DNA of 64,000 nt from an uncultured Bacilli bacterium (GCA_934122275.1 CAKOWI010000007.1:1-64000); one strand, 5' to 3'; shown: positions 25,952-35,895, numbered from the stretch's first letter. Numbers and translations are program-made. The notes: generated from the sequence alone by a model not told the origin.

Positions 25952-27082
25952 CTATTTAAAATAAGAAAAATAAATTAATGCACCAGTAAGTATAGTAGAT
26001 GCTATTAAACCATTTATTTTCTCTGATTTAGAAGTTTTATATTTAACCCCTAAAGTAATTGACATAATAATACCAGCTACAAGTCCTCCAATGTGAGCAC
26101 ATAAATTTACCGATGGTAAAGAAGCACTTATTAATAAATTTAGTATCAATATTGGTAATATCTGATTTTTTAAAGCTTCTGTCATGTAGGTTCTTTGATT
26201 TAATGAAAAGTATAAAAGTGCTCCCATAAGTCCATAAATAGCACCTGATGCACCAGCAGATATGGTTAAATTATCCATTACTATATATGAAAGTAAATTA
26301 CCAATTAATCCACTAAAAATAAAGATTATAAACGTCTTAACATGACCATAAAAATCTTCAACTATTTTTCCAACTGCATATAAAGACCAAACATTAGCCA
26401 AAAAATGAATTATTCCTATATGTAAAAACATACTAAATAGTAATCTTAATGGATTATTATCCTTAACTAATGCACCATATTTATATAAAGTATTTTTATT
26501 AGTAGATCCACCATTGAAAACTAAAATTATATAAAATATCACTATTATACCAATTAAAAAATATGTAGTATAAGATTTTTTAGGAGTAAATAATTCATTA
26601 ATCTTTTCACTTTCTGTTACATTCTTTTTTAATATATCATTATTTATTCTGTGATATAATAACTCCCCTTCTTCAGTAAATTTTAGTTTACTACCTATAT
26701 CAGTAAAATAAATATCAAATAATTTATTCTTTTTTAAAATAGTTTCATTTTTAGCATTTACAGCATAATTAAATTTTGTGTTTTCAAGATTAATTCCACT
26801 ATTTAAATCTAAATAAAAAGATAGTGTTTTCATTTTAAAGGTAAATGTTTTACGCTTTATTTGTTTTGTTAGTTTCTCAACTTTATAGTTATCAAAATCA
26901 AGTTGTTCTTTATTATGAATATATCCCATTACAATTCTAACTATTCTAAATTCACTATCCATATTTTCAAGCCATATTTCATTATCAATTCCATGAACTA
27001 TTACAGGATTATAATTCTTTTCAGTAATAAAATAATGCAATAATTTCATAACTAATAAATTCTTTTTATCACTAGTAGTCAT
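25952..27082 (-). CDS. Rhomboid-family intramembrane serine protease
   Basis: 376 aa. A soluble N-terminal domain (about 1-155) precedes six or seven membrane helices. The catalytic Ser is in SAGASGAIYG and the His in LCAHIGGLVAG; IIHFLANVWSLY fits the L1-loop helix. GluP-type rhomboids of Bacillus also have a cytoplasmic N-terminal domain. AGGAGAATT precedes the ATG. It lies 9 bases after rluD on the same strand. Confidence 0.92.
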   Translation of the reverse strand: MTTSDKKNLLVMKLLHYFITEKNYNPVIVHGIDNEIWLENMDSEFRIVRIVMGYIHNKEQLDFDNYKVEKLTKQIKRKTFTFKMKTLSFYLDLNSGINLENTKFNYAVNAKNETILKKNKLFDIYFTDIGSKLKFTEEGELLYHRINNDILKKNVTESEKINELFTPKKSYTTYFLIGIIVIFYIILVFNGGSTNKNTLYKYGALVKDNNPLRLLFSMFLHIGIIHFLANVWSLYAVGKIVEDFYGHVKTFIIFIFSGLIGNLLSYIVMDNLTISAGASGAIYGLMGALLYFSLNQRTYMTEALKNQILPILILNLLISASLPSVNLCAHIGGLVAGIIMSITLGVKYKTSKSEKINGLIASTILTGALIYFSYFK

Positions 27083-27091
27083 ATAATTCTC

Positions 27092-27988
27092 CTATTCATT
27101 CTCATATTTTTTTAGTATCTCATTAAATTCATCTGGTACATTGCAAGAAAACTTCATCTTCTTATGTGTTCTTGGATGAATAAATTCAATTTCTTTTGCA
27201 TGAAGCATCTGACCAAATGAAGTGGATTTAGAACTAGTATAAACTGGATCATTAATAATTGGATGTCCTATATAATTTAAATGAACTCTTATTTGATGTG
27301 TTCTTCCAGTTTTTAACTTTAATTCAAGTAAAGTAGCATTCTTATACCTCTTAAGTACTTTAAAATGTGTAATAGCATCTTTAGAATTAATATCAGTAAC
27401 ACACATTTTTTTTCTATCCTCAGTATCTCTTCCTATAGGAGCATCAATAGTACCTGTGTCATGATTAATAACACCCTTTACTAGTGCAACATACTTTCTA
27501 GATAACGTTTTATCCTTAAGTTGTTTTGCTAAAAACTCGTGAGCATAATCGTTTTTAGCAACTACAAGCAATCCTGATGTATCTTTATCTATTCTATGAA
27601 CAATACCAGGTCTTAAATCACCATTATTATCACTTAAGCTATTAGTGTGTGCTAAAAGACCATTTACTAAAGTGCCAGAAAAATGTCCACAAGCAGGATG
27701 AACGACTAATCCAGATGGCTTATTAATAACCATCAAATCATCATCTTCATAAACTATATCTAATTTCATTTCTTCAGCCTTAGCATCAGTATTATTTTCA
27801 AGTTTTCCAACTACATCAATTTTATCACCTAATTTTAATATGTAACTGTTCTTGCACTTTTTACCATTTACAAGTACTAATTCCTTCTTTATCATTTCTT
27901 GAAGTTTACTTCTTGAAACATTTAAAATATCAATTAAATACTTATCCAATCTAATGCAAGATTTTTCATCTTCTATTAAATAGTGCAT
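27092..27988 (-). CDS. rluD: RluD-family 23S rRNA pseudouridine synthase
   Basis: 298 aa. An S4-like N-terminal domain (RLDKYLIDILNVSRSKLQ), then the catalytic domain with GIVHRIDKDTSGLLVVAK, whose Asp is the catalytic residue, and LKLKTGRTHQIRVHL. Which uridines it modifies is not determinable; RluD-type enzymes act on 23S rRNA helix 69. In Bacillus the homologue follows lspA, here they are about 2 kb apart. Confidence 0.93.
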   Translation of the reverse strand: MHYLIEDEKSCIRLDKYLIDILNVSRSKLQEMIKKELVLVNGKKCKNSYILKLGDKIDVVGKLENNTDAKAEEMKLDIVYEDDDLMVINKPSGLVVHPACGHFSGTLVNGLLAHTNSLSDNNGDLRPGIVHRIDKDTSGLLVVAKNDYAHEFLAKQLKDKTLSRKYVALVKGVINHDTGTIDAPIGRDTEDRKKMCVTDINSKDAITHFKVLKRYKNATLLELKLKTGRTHQIRVHLNYIGHPIINDPVYTSSKSTSFGQMLHAKEIEFIHPRTHKKMKFSCNVPDEFNEILKKYENE

Positions 27989-28157
27989 AACATCACACTC
28001 CTAGATAATTTATTATACCATGTATAAAGATTTTTATATAGACCTAATTTTTTGTTAATCATTATTGAAAGTTACTTCTAGGTATACTAATGAAAAATAA
28101 ATATTAAACTAATTGACATAAGTGTATATATGAACATCTGTTAACTTATTTAAATTT

Positions 28158-28182
28158 AAAAAAGCTTGAAATCAAGCTTTTT
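28158..28182 (-). terminator. Terminator downstream of the repeat protein
   Basis: AAAAAGCTTGA pairs with TCAAGCTTTTT; it can act on both strands. The surrounding 27989-28212 stretch has no supported gene. Confidence 0.75.
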
Positions 28183-28212
28183 AATATATTAAATCTATCG
28201 AGTAAATACTCA

Positions 28213-29838
28213 TTAATATGATAGATACTTGGTAAATTCATTTTCCTTATAATCATCAAAAGGATATTTGTTCATTAGTTCTTTTAAATCTATTCCAAAC
28301 TTTTTCTTTAATGCACCAGGTTGATAAGAAAAAATTCTATTTAGCTTATTATCTTCTACAAGTGGGTAATTATTATCAAGTAAATAATTTATTTTAGCAT
28401 AGTTTTGACTTGGTGCCGCTAATAAAAAACTTGTTGTTAAATAATCACTTATTCCATACTCTTCTGCCATTTTAAATTGTATTGGTAATTTAATAATCAT
28501 TTGTTTACTTTTTGCAACAATAGACGAAGTTAATAACTTTTTATATTTTTCTTCTTGCCAATATGGTAAAGCTAACAAAGTTCGAATATCTTTTAGATTA
28601 CCATGAGCTAATACTTCTGAGGTAAATAATTCGCGATGGTTTTTAAATTCTTCACTTTGTAATATATTTTTTATTTCTTTTAAATTACCTTGGGCTAATA
28701 CTGTTGAGGTAAATAAATCCGGGTGGTTTTTGAATTCTTCACTCGCTAATATATCTTTTATTTCTTTTAGGTTGCCGTGAGATAATACTGCTGAAGTAAA
28801 TAATTCTGGATGGTTTTTAAATTCATCGCTTTGTAATATATCTTTTATTTCTTTTAAATTACCTTGGGCTAATACTGTTGAAGTAAACAATTCTGGATGG
28901 TTTTTAAATTCATCGCTTTGTAATATATCTTTAATCTCTTTTAGATTACCTTCAGCTAATACTGTTGAGGTAAATAATTCAGGATGATTTTTGAATTCTT
29001 CACTTTGAAATATATCTTTTATTTCTTTTAGGTTGCCGTGAGCTAATACTTGTGAAGTAAATAATTCTGGATAAGCTTTAAATTCTTCGCTTTGTAATAT
29101 ATCCTTTATTTCTTTTAGATTACTATAGGCTAATACTTGTGAAGTAAATAAATCCGGATAAGCTTTAAATTCTTCGCTTTGCAATATACCCTTTATTTCT
29201 TTTAGATTACTATAGGCTAATACTGTTGAGGTAAATAATTCTGGATGGTTTTTGAATTCTTCACTTGCTAATATATCTTTTATTTCTTTTAGATTGCCTC
29301 GAGCTAATACTTGTGAAGTAAATAATTCTGAATGAGTTTTAAATTCTTCACTTTGTAATATATCTTTAATATCAGATATTTCATTTCTACCAACCGAAAT
29401 GGATATTATATCTTTTTTCTTTATACATGGAATATTTAAATTTTCAATTTCTATTATCCTACTTGTTGGAATACTTAACACACTTACTGTTTTATTTATT
29501 ATATCTACTCCATAATTAGTTAAAACGTAATTATATGTTTTAATTAATTCATCATTATCAGTACTTAATACATGTAAGCATTTTTCTACTTTATCAAAAT
29601 TTACTTTTGATTTTTTTAAAAACCCAGCATTCTTTTTTATATTATCTACAGAATAATACATTACACTAGGACATTTTTCTATATTTTTTCTATCTATATG
29701 TAATTCATTAATTAAGTAATCTAAAGTATCATCTATTTCTTGGTATTCTCCACGACTCAATAGTTGTTCATTTAACGCCACATTAATATTTATATTATAT
29801 TTTTTTAATAATTCTTCTAATTTATACTTTTCTATCAT
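28213..29838 (-). CDS. Novel 29-residue-repeat protein, mTERF-like arrangement
   Basis: 541 aa from the ATG before IEKYKLEELL, with GGGGG 10 bases upstream. Residues 40-130 contain helical pairs with a cysteine-proline start (IEKCPSVMYYSVDNIKK) resembling mTERF-type repeats. Residues 150-450 hold about ten 29-residue repeats of the type NLKEIKDILQSEEF, NHPELFTSTVLA, each coded by an 87-base unit. Each repeat would fold as two helices, building a superhelix. No signal peptide or enzyme motif. Binding of nucleic acid or protein is likely but unproven. Confidence 0.7.
   Translation of the reverse strand: MIEKYKLEELLKKYNININVALNEQLLSRGEYQEIDDTLDYLINELHIDRKNIEKCPSVMYYSVDNIKKNAGFLKKSKVNFDKVEKCLHVLSTDNDELIKTYNYVLTNYGVDIINKTVSVLSIPTSRIIEIENLNIPCIKKKDIISISVGRNEISDIKDILQSEEFKTHSELFTSQVLARGNLKEIKDILASEEFKNHPELFTSTVLAYSNLKEIKGILQSEEFKAYPDLFTSQVLAYSNLKEIKDILQSEEFKAYPELFTSQVLAHGNLKEIKDIFQSEEFKNHPELFTSTVLAEGNLKEIKDILQSDEFKNHPELFTSTVLAQGNLKEIKDILQSDEFKNHPELFTSAVLSHGNLKEIKDILASEEFKNHPDLFTSTVLAQGNLKEIKNILQSEEFKNHRELFTSEVLAHGNLKDIRTLLALPYWQEEKYKKLLTSSIVAKSKQMIIKLPIQFKMAEEYGISDYLTTSFLLAAPSQNYAKINYLLDNNYPLVEDNKLNRIFSYQPGALKKKFGIDLKELMNKYPFDDYKENEFTKYLSY
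28600..29380. repeat. 87-bp tandem coding repeats
   Basis: About nine units of 87 bases; for example ACTGCTGAAG at 28787 recurs as ACTGTTGAAG at 28874. The units are close enough to recombine and change copy number. Confidence 0.9.
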
Positions 29839-29950
29839 ACATTTAATCCCCCACCTGAAAAAAATCATATTAATTACTAAAAAGTTTTGATTGTATTATA
29901 GTATAACATAAACCTTAGAAAAATTACAACTCATTATTTTTTCTTCTTTC

Positions 29951-29977
29951 AAAAAAAGTTCCGCTTTAGTAGAACTT
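29951..29977 (-). terminator. lspA terminator
   Basis: AAGTTC / GAACTT stem with a T7 tract on the minus strand. Confidence 0.75.
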
Positions 29978-30458
29978 ACTCATATTTTTTTTGTATAGGC
30001 CTAATTTTTCTTTCTTCTCTAATCATATGAATTAATAATAATATAACACCAACTATAATTAAAACATCTGCAAAATTAAAAATAGGAAAATAATAATTTA
30101 AAATTTTTACAGAAACATAATCTATTACATAGCCTCTATACACTCTATCAAATAAATTACCTAAAATACCACCAAATAAAATGCCATATGATACTATTTC
30201 AAGCTTACTTACCTTTTTATTTATCTTATAACTCTTAAATAGTTCATTAAACAAAAACAGAATAAGAACAATTGAAATCATGATAATTATTATTCTGTTA
30301 TTTTCAAGTATACTAAATGCTGCACCTGTATTTTCTTTATATAATAATGATAAAAAGTTAGGAATAATGGTAACATTGGTTATATTTTTATATACTAAAT
30401 ACTTAAACAATTGGTCTAACCAAAAAGAAAAAAAAGATATTATGGTTATATATAACAT
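29976..30458 (-). CDS. lspA: Lipoprotein signal peptidase (signal peptidase II)
   Basis: 160 aa, four membrane helices. NTGAAFSILENN, GNLFDRVYRGYVIDYV and PIFNFADVLI carry the two catalytic Asp residues (the Asp of VIDYV and of FADV). Removes signal peptides from diacylated prolipoproteins. GGAG lies 8 bases before the ATG. Confidence 0.96.
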   Translation of the reverse strand: MLYITIISFFSFWLDQLFKYLVYKNITNVTIIPNFLSLLYKENTGAAFSILENNRIIIIMISIVLILFLFNELFKSYKINKKVSKLEIVSYGILFGGILGNLFDRVYRGYVIDYVSVKILNYYFPIFNFADVLIIVGVILLLIHMIREERKIRPIQKKYE

Positions 30459-30473
30459 AAACTTTTCTCCTTT

Positions 30474-31433
30474 CTAAAACAATAATAGTGCAAGCAATGC
30501 TGCCAAAAAGTTTTGAGTAAAATGCATTTGAATTGAAACAAATATATTATTAGTGTCACTATATGCCTTAGCTAAACACATACCTAAAGTACTATACTGA
30601 ATTACATATAATGCTTGTTCAAAATTAACTGCTTTACCTATAACGTGTAATGAACCAAATAAAATACCACTAATTATTATAAATAAAGTCTTATTATTTA
30701 TTAATTTAGATAAAGACAATCTAAATATAGATTCTTCTGCAAAAGGTGCATAAATAACTGATAAAACAAATGTTATAATAGGAACCTTTTTAAACATATC
30801 ATTAATCATCTCTTGATTATTAGAAGTATTTCCTTTATTTAGCATTACTATTGGTATTGCAACTAAAAACATAATTCCAAGCATTATAAAATATCTTTTA
30901 AATGCAAACTTAAAATATGTTTTAAAATTACTCTTATACGTTAAAAAATCTCTCTTTAGATCTTTAAAGTAAAAAATAAGTATAATAGATATAATAAAAA
31001 TATAAATAAGTATTGATGGTATTTTATAATAGAACTTAAAATGAGGAAAAACAAGCATAATTAGTAAAAATAATGTAAGGGTTATAATTGATTTTATTAT
31101 ATCTTTCCATGTACTTTTTTCCCTTGCTGTAGCTGGAAGATTTGTAGCTTTCTTTTCTTTTTTAGAATTAAGAAAAATAAAGCCAAAAACTCCAGGAATA
31201 ATTGCAACAATAAAAAGCCATAGGCTAATTAAGAAAGTACTTGTATCACTTACTTTATTCTTTTTTATTTGAATGGTTAATATTATAATTAAGACTAAAC
31301 TTAACGTAACAAAAAATAAACTTACTATATTCTTTTCTGAAAATCCTTTACAAAATAAATATATATAATTAAAAAGCACATAAATATATCCAGTTATGCA
31401 TTCAAGGTACAAATATTTTTTATTATCTTTCAT
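30474..31433 (-). CDS. CPBP intramembrane metalloprotease (CAAX/Abi type)
   Basis: 319 aa with seven or eight membrane helices. PFAEESIFRLSL (EExxxR), GILFGSLH and IQMHFTQN give the conserved Glu, Arg and His residues of the family. Such proteases are known for prenyl-protein processing, bacteriocin self-immunity and anti-sigma factor cleavage. It is 15 bases upstream of lspA and follows the DUF5684-like gene. Substrate unknown. Confidence 0.88.
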   Translation of the reverse strand: MKDNKKYLYLECITGYIYVLFNYIYLFCKGFSEKNIVSLFFVTLSLVLIIILTIQIKKNKVSDTSTFLISLWLFIVAIIPGVFGFIFLNSKKEKKATNLPATAREKSTWKDIIKSIITLTLFLLIMLVFPHFKFYYKIPSILIYIFIISIILIFYFKDLKRDFLTYKSNFKTYFKFAFKRYFIMLGIMFLVAIPIVMLNKGNTSNNQEMINDMFKKVPIITFVLSVIYAPFAEESIFRLSLSKLINNKTLFIIISGILFGSLHVIGKAVNFEQALYVIQYSTLGMCLAKAYSDTNNIFVSIQMHFTQNFLAALLALLLF

Positions 31434-31469
31434 TATATAATCCTCCTAGTAAAAAAGGCTTATAAAAGC

Positions 31470-31883
31470 CTAAAATAAGTCATTAAAATCAATATCGCCA
31501 TTAACTACTGGTCCATTATAGATAATTGTATCATCAAATGCTATAATTGCTTCAAATACTACCGCTAAGTAACATAGCCCAATACCAAATCCTTCAGTCT
31601 TTCCAAAGCATCTAGCTAGTTTAATGTTATAGGATATACAAAAAATCATTAAAGCTACTTGCCCAACAATTGGAAGACCACCTATTAAAAACACAAAAAT
31701 ATAATACCATTTGTAGCCAATGATTTCAAAAAGAATAATAGTATTATATATTGGAACAATTGATGCCCATCCAGGTTTTCCAGCTTTAACAAACATTTTC
31801 CATTTACAAATAATGAAAAATGTAATAATTCCAAGTCCTAAAATAATAAGTAAAATAAAATAAATAAAAAATCCTGTCAACAT
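31470..31883 (-). CDS. DUF5684-like membrane protein
   Basis: 137 aa from the ATG behind AGGAGG. Three or four membrane segments; KAGKPGWASIVPIYNTIILFEIIG is the DUF5684 hallmark stretch (the Lys-Ala-Gly-Lys-Pro-Gly-Trp turn). Often found beside signal peptidase-like or secretion genes; function unknown. 32 bases after ylmC/ymxH on the same strand. Confidence 0.75.
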   Translation of the reverse strand: MLTGFFIYFILLIILGLGIITFFIICKWKMFVKAGKPGWASIVPIYNTIILFEIIGYKWYYIFVFLIGGLPIVGQVALMIFCISYNIKLARCFGKTEGFGIGLCYLAVVFEAIIAFDDTIIYNGPVVNGDIDFNDLF

Positions 31884-31915
31884 AATTATCCTCCTAAGAA
31901 TAGTATAACATATTA

Positions 31916-32149
31916 TCATAGAGATTTGTTAATCAAAATAACATCTGCTCCTATTTTTTTTATTTGGTTCCATGATATAGATATTTCATCCCCACCTCTT
32001 ATCATATTTATAAAACCTTTTTTATCATATATTATAAGTTTTAATATGTTACCTGTATCACTAGATATTTGAACATCTATTACGTTTCCTATCTTCTCTC
32101 CAGTATTCATATCAACAACATCTTTATTTTGTAAATCAGAAAGTCTCAT
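31916..32149 (-). CDS. YlmC/YmxH-family PRC-barrel protein
   Basis: 77 aa, starting MRLSDLQNKDVVDMNTGEKI, the PRC-barrel start of YlmC/YmxH proteins. These are small proteins often transcribed with sporulation sigma factor genes. Here it lies back to back with sigG, as near sigG in Bacillus. Confidence 0.85.
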   Translation of the reverse strand: MRLSDLQNKDVVDMNTGEKIGNVIDVQISSDTGNILKLIIYDKKGFINMIRGGDEISISWNQIKKIGADVILINKSL

Positions 32150-32226
32150 AATATCACCATTAAATTATATGATACTTGTATAAAATTACAACATTTTAAT
32201 CATTACTTAACTAGAACATAGAAAGG

Positions 32227-33012
32227 ATGATTAAAATAGCTAAACATAAAGTAGAAATAACTGGAATAAACACTAATAATATAAAAGTATTAAATGATAA
32301 AGAAAAAGAAGAATTATTTATAAGATATAAAGATGGTGATGAAAGTGCAAGAGAAGAACTTGCTAATGGAAATTTAAAGTTAGTTCTTTCAATACTAAAA
32401 AAATATCAAGGTAGAAGTGAAAACATGGACGATTTATTTCAAATAGGTTGTATTGGCTTAATGAAAGCTATTGATAACTTTGATTTGTGTCATAATGTTA
32501 AATTCTCTACCTATGCAGTACCATTAATTCTTGGAGAAGTAAGAAGATATTTAAGAGATAATAGTAATCTTAGAATATCAAGAAGTATAAAAGATTTAGC
32601 ATATAAAGTATTAAAATATAAAGAAGACTATTTTATGACAAATGGAGTTGAAGCCCAAAATAGTTTAGTTGCAAAGGAATTAAATGTAGATGAAATAGAT
32701 ATAATAGTTGCACTTGATGCCATGAAAGACCCGGTAAGTATGTTTGAACCTATTTATAATAATGGCGGAGATACTATATATTTAGAAGATCAAATAGAAT
32801 CTAAAAAAGATAGAACTACTAATTGGGATATATCTATATCATTAAAAAATGCTATTAATGAATTAAAAAATAAAGAAAGAAAAATAATTACAGAAAGATA
32901 CCTTCAAGGTAAAACACAAATGGAAATAGCAGAGGAAATAGGTATATCACAAGCACAAGTATCAAGGTTAGAAAAAGAAGCTATTGATAATATAAAAAGA
33001 TTAGTATTGTAA
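32227..33012 (+). CDS. sigG: Forespore sigma factor SigG
   Basis: 261 aa. KVEITGINTNNIKVL at the N-terminus and DLFQIGCIGLMKAIDNFDLCHNVKFSTYAVPLILGEVRRYLRD in region 2 match SigG closely. IYNNGGDTIYLEDQI and KTQMEIAEEIGISQAQVSRLEK form regions 3 and 4. It drives late forespore genes such as SASP and gpr. The first ATG touches the ribosome binding site (AAAGG directly before it), leaving no spacer; a start a few codons on, perhaps ATA or ATT, would fit the AAAGGATGA site better, but no better standard codon exists. Confidence 0.95.
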   Translation: MIKIAKHKVEITGINTNNIKVLNDKEKEELFIRYKDGDESAREELANGNLKLVLSILKKYQGRSENMDDLFQIGCIGLMKAIDNFDLCHNVKFSTYAVPLILGEVRRYLRDNSNLRISRSIKDLAYKVLKYKEDYFMTNGVEAQNSLVAKELNVDEIDIIVALDAMKDPVSMFEPIYNNGGDTIYLEDQIESKKDRTTNWDISISLKNAINELKNKERKIITERYLQGKTQMEIAEEIGISQAQVSRLEKEAIDNIKRLVL

Positions 33013-33017
33013 TACTT

Positions 33018-33043
33018 AAAAAAGAACCAAAAGGTTCTTTTTT
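33018..33043. terminator. Bidirectional terminator after sigG
   Basis: AAAAAAGAACC pairs with GGTTCTTTTTT. The stretch 33044-33166 beyond holds a GTAATCAA / TTGATTAC inverted repeat (33091-33121) and nothing else supported. Confidence 0.85.
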
Positions 33044-33166
33044 AAATGTGGTATAAAAGGAGTAAGTAGTGTTTTTTTTGAGTGTATGTCGTAATCAAAA
33101 ATCCCACATATTCTTGATTACACTTTAATTGTATCAAACAATTATTAAATATCTATATATAAATTA

Positions 33167-34462
33167 TTAAATTTTATTAAAAGATACAGGAAGTATAAAT
33201 ATAATACTAAGTCCGCCTATTTTATTATTTATAGCATAAATATTTCCATTATGAGCTGATATTATTTGCTTGCATATAGAAAGACCTAGCCCTGGTATTT
33301 TTCTTGATGGATTAGAAGTATATAATGGTTCAAATATTCTTTTTAAGTTCTTTTCATCTTTAATACCGCCACCATTATCAGCAATTTCAAATTTTATAAC
33401 ATCACTATATTTAGTTATGTTTATATCAATTAATCCACTAGTTCCATTAAAATGTGTAACACTATTTGTAATAACATTACTAAACACCCTTTTAATCTTC
33501 GTCAAATCAGCCTCTATATTACATTTATCACAATTATTTTTTATACTTAACTTTATCTTTTTATCAGCTAATTCATCTTCAAAATCTCTTTTTATAAGAT
33601 TTGTTATCTCTCCTATAGATATACTATTTAACTTTAATGTTTCTTTTATATTACAACTTTGATAATCATCAAACTCTTCTAATATATCTTTCATCATAAT
33701 AGCTTTATTATATATCTTATTTATGTATTTTTCTTTCGTATCATTATCTAACTTTTTATTTTTTAATCTATCTGCATATCCTATTACTGAAGTAAGTGGG
33801 GTCTTTATATCATGAGATATTGATGCTATTATCTGATTTTGACTTTCTTTTTCTAATTCCAAACTATCTACCATATCAACAAAAGCATTTTGAATCTTTT
33901 GCATGTTTCTAGGCATTTTTCTCTTATATGGTCTTTTTCCAAATCTATAATTTCTAATATCTTTAGTAATAGTATCTATTGGATTAATAACTGTTTTAGA
34001 ACTTATAAAAAATGCTATTATAATAACAGATGATACTATAACTATTTCATATAACATAAAATTTCTAACTAGTTTAATTCCGGGAGTATGTAATATTTTA
34101 GAATATATAACCTCATAATTTTTACCCTCTATATTAACCATCATAGCAGAAGAAAACAGTTTAGAAGAGTCTTTCTTATTAGAATATAAAATAGTACCAC
34201 ATTCATCTTTAAAAGTTATATATCCACCATTTTTATTTGCATAATTCTTTATAATTTCAGTAGCTTCTTCTAAACTTTTACCATCAAGTTTTTTAGTTAT
34301 GTCATATAAGTTTTTACGATTAATGTCTTTAGAATTAACAATATCATTAGTTACCCTATCAGATAAATAAAAATTATAATATGAAAATAATAAACCTGAA
34401 TTAACTGCAATTAATATAATAACTATTAAAACAGTTATAGTCTTATAGGATATATTTTTCAT
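33167..34462 (-). CDS. Membrane sensor histidine kinase
   Basis: 431 aa. Two membrane helices (about 7-29 and 134-155) flank an extracellular sensor, then a HAMP-like stretch, a HisKA domain with IASISHDIKTPLTSVIG (phosphorylated His) and a HATPase_c domain (NVITNSVTHF, FEIADNGGGI, IPGLGLSICKQII). It overlaps the response regulator stop (ATGA), so they form an operon of two. The signal is unknown. Confidence 0.93.
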   Translation of the reverse strand: MKNISYKTITVLIVIILIAVNSGLLFSYYNFYLSDRVTNDIVNSKDINRKNLYDITKKLDGKSLEEATEIIKNYANKNGGYITFKDECGTILYSNKKDSSKLFSSAMMVNIEGKNYEVIYSKILHTPGIKLVRNFMLYEIVIVSSVIIIAFFISSKTVINPIDTITKDIRNYRFGKRPYKRKMPRNMQKIQNAFVDMVDSLELEKESQNQIIASISHDIKTPLTSVIGYADRLKNKKLDNDTKEKYINKIYNKAIMMKDILEEFDDYQSCNIKETLKLNSISIGEITNLIKRDFEDELADKKIKLSIKNNCDKCNIEADLTKIKRVFSNVITNSVTHFNGTSGLIDINITKYSDVIKFEIADNGGGIKDEKNLKRIFEPLYTSNPSRKIPGLGLSICKQIISAHNGNIYAINNKIGGLSIIFILPVSFNKI

Positions 34463-35139
34463 TCTAACACCTTAACAAACTTATATCCCATACCCCACAC
34501 TGTCTTAATGTATTTTTCTTCTTTATCTAATTTATTTCTTAAACTTTTTATATTAACTGCAATAGTTCCTATATCACCATAATTATTTTTCCAAACACTT
34601 TGATATATTTGTTCTTTAGATAATACCATACCAGCATTTTCCATTAGATAAGATAATAACTCAAACTCTTTTGTAGAAAGCTGAACTATATCATTATTTT
34701 TAGAAACCTCAAAACTTTCTTTAATAAGTTTTATTTCACCTATTTCAATTATATTACGTTTCTTTTTCTTTAAGGTAAGTTCTTCTCTTCTTAAGTGTGC
34801 CTTAACTCTCGCTACTAACTCTTCATTAATAAATGGTTTTGTAATATAATCATCCGCTCCAACTTCAAATCCAACCAATTTAGATGTAAGTTGTGTTTTA
34901 GCAGTCACAAATATAATCGGTACACTAGTTATACTTCTTATTGATGCACAAACTTCAGTACCAGATAAATCAGGCATCATAATATCAAGTAAAATAAGAT
35001 CATAAGCATTTTCTTTTACTGCTTCTAAAGCGCCATTACCATCATTTCTAATATCAACCTTATATCCTTCATCTTCTAATATATCTTTTATCAATTCAGC
35101 AATATCATTTTCATCATCAACAACTAAAATCTTTTCCAT
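34459..35139 (-). CDS. OmpR/PhoB-family response regulator
   Basis: 226 aa. The receiver domain has the acidic pair near residues 8-9, Asp52 in LILLDIMMP and Lys of TKPF; the C-terminal winged helix (about 130-226) carries LSTKEFELLSYLMENAG and VKSLRNKLD-like segments (NIKSLRNKLD). It should be phosphorylated by the downstream kinase. Confidence 0.95.
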   Translation of the reverse strand: MEKILVVDDENDIAELIKDILEDEGYKVDIRNDGNGALEAVKENAYDLILLDIMMPDLSGTEVCASIRSITSVPIIFVTAKTQLTSKLVGFEVGADDYITKPFINEELVARVKAHLRREELTLKKKKRNIIEIGEIKLIKESFEVSKNNDIVQLSTKEFELLSYLMENAGMVLSKEQIYQSVWKNNYGDIGTIAVNIKSLRNKLDKEEKYIKTVWGMGYKFVKVLE

Positions 35140-35195
35140 AATAACCTCACATAATTATTATATCATCATATTAAATTAGTAAAAATTAAAATTTA

Positions 35196-35879
35196 TTAAA
35201 TTTCTATATCCTCATTAATAAATTCTTTATTATCAACTAATAACTCATGTATTTCTTCTTCTGGAGACCTTAAGTATATTTCTTCAATACGGTCTACCAT
35301 ACATTTTTGAGCTTCTATTATAGAATTTACCTTTTTAGTTGCAGTATCCAAATCATCATTCACAACAACATAATTATACTTACTTAGTTCATTTATCTCT
35401 TGATAAGCCCTTTTAAATCGCTTTAAAATACTATTATTAGATTCAGTACCACGCTTTTTTAATCTAAGCACTAAATCTTTCATAGTAGGAGGCATAATAA
35501 ATATAAATATAGTTTCAGGAATACTCTTTTTAATTTTTAAAGCACCCAAAACCTCTATTACCAATAATACATCTACTCCCTCATCTAAATATTTTGTAAT
35601 ATTTGATTTTGGAGTTCCATAATAATTATCACCATACTTAGCATATTCTAACAAATCATCATTTTTTATTAATTCCTCAAATTCTTCGTTATTCTTAAAA
35701 TAATAATTAATTCCCTCTTCTTCACCAATTCTTGGCTTTCTAGTAGTACATGATACTGATACCCAAAAATTATCATTATACTCTCTTAATCTCTCACATA
35801 TAGAATCTTTACCAGAACCAGATGGTCCAGATATTACTATTAAACTTCCCTTTTTATTTTGCTTTATTATCTTACTCAT
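35196..35879 (-). CDS. gmk: Guanylate kinase
   Basis: 227 aa. P-loop ISGPSGSGKDSICERL, then the GMP-binding domain with VSCTTRKPRIGEEEGINYYF and the DVLLVIEVLGALKIKK segment. Slightly longer than usual because of an acidic tail of about 25 residues. Converts GMP to GDP. Confidence 0.95.
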   Translation of the reverse strand: MSKIIKQNKKGSLIVISGPSGSGKDSICERLREYNDNFWVSVSCTTRKPRIGEEEGINYYFKNNEEFEELIKNDDLLEYAKYGDNYYGTPKSNITKYLDEGVDVLLVIEVLGALKIKKSIPETIFIFIMPPTMKDLVLRLKKRGTESNNSILKRFKRAYQEINELSKYNYVVVNDDLDTATKKVNSIIEAQKCMVDRIEEIYLRSPEEEIHELLVDNKEFINEDIEI

Positions 35880-35895
35880 ACCTCACCTTAATTAA

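Noticed and set aside
33060..33130. Short GTG reading frame after AAAAGGAG beside an inverted repeat GTAATCAA / TTGATTAC
   Set aside because: A 19-codon frame of ordinary composition between two convergent genes; no promoter of quality and no second signal, so likely chance.
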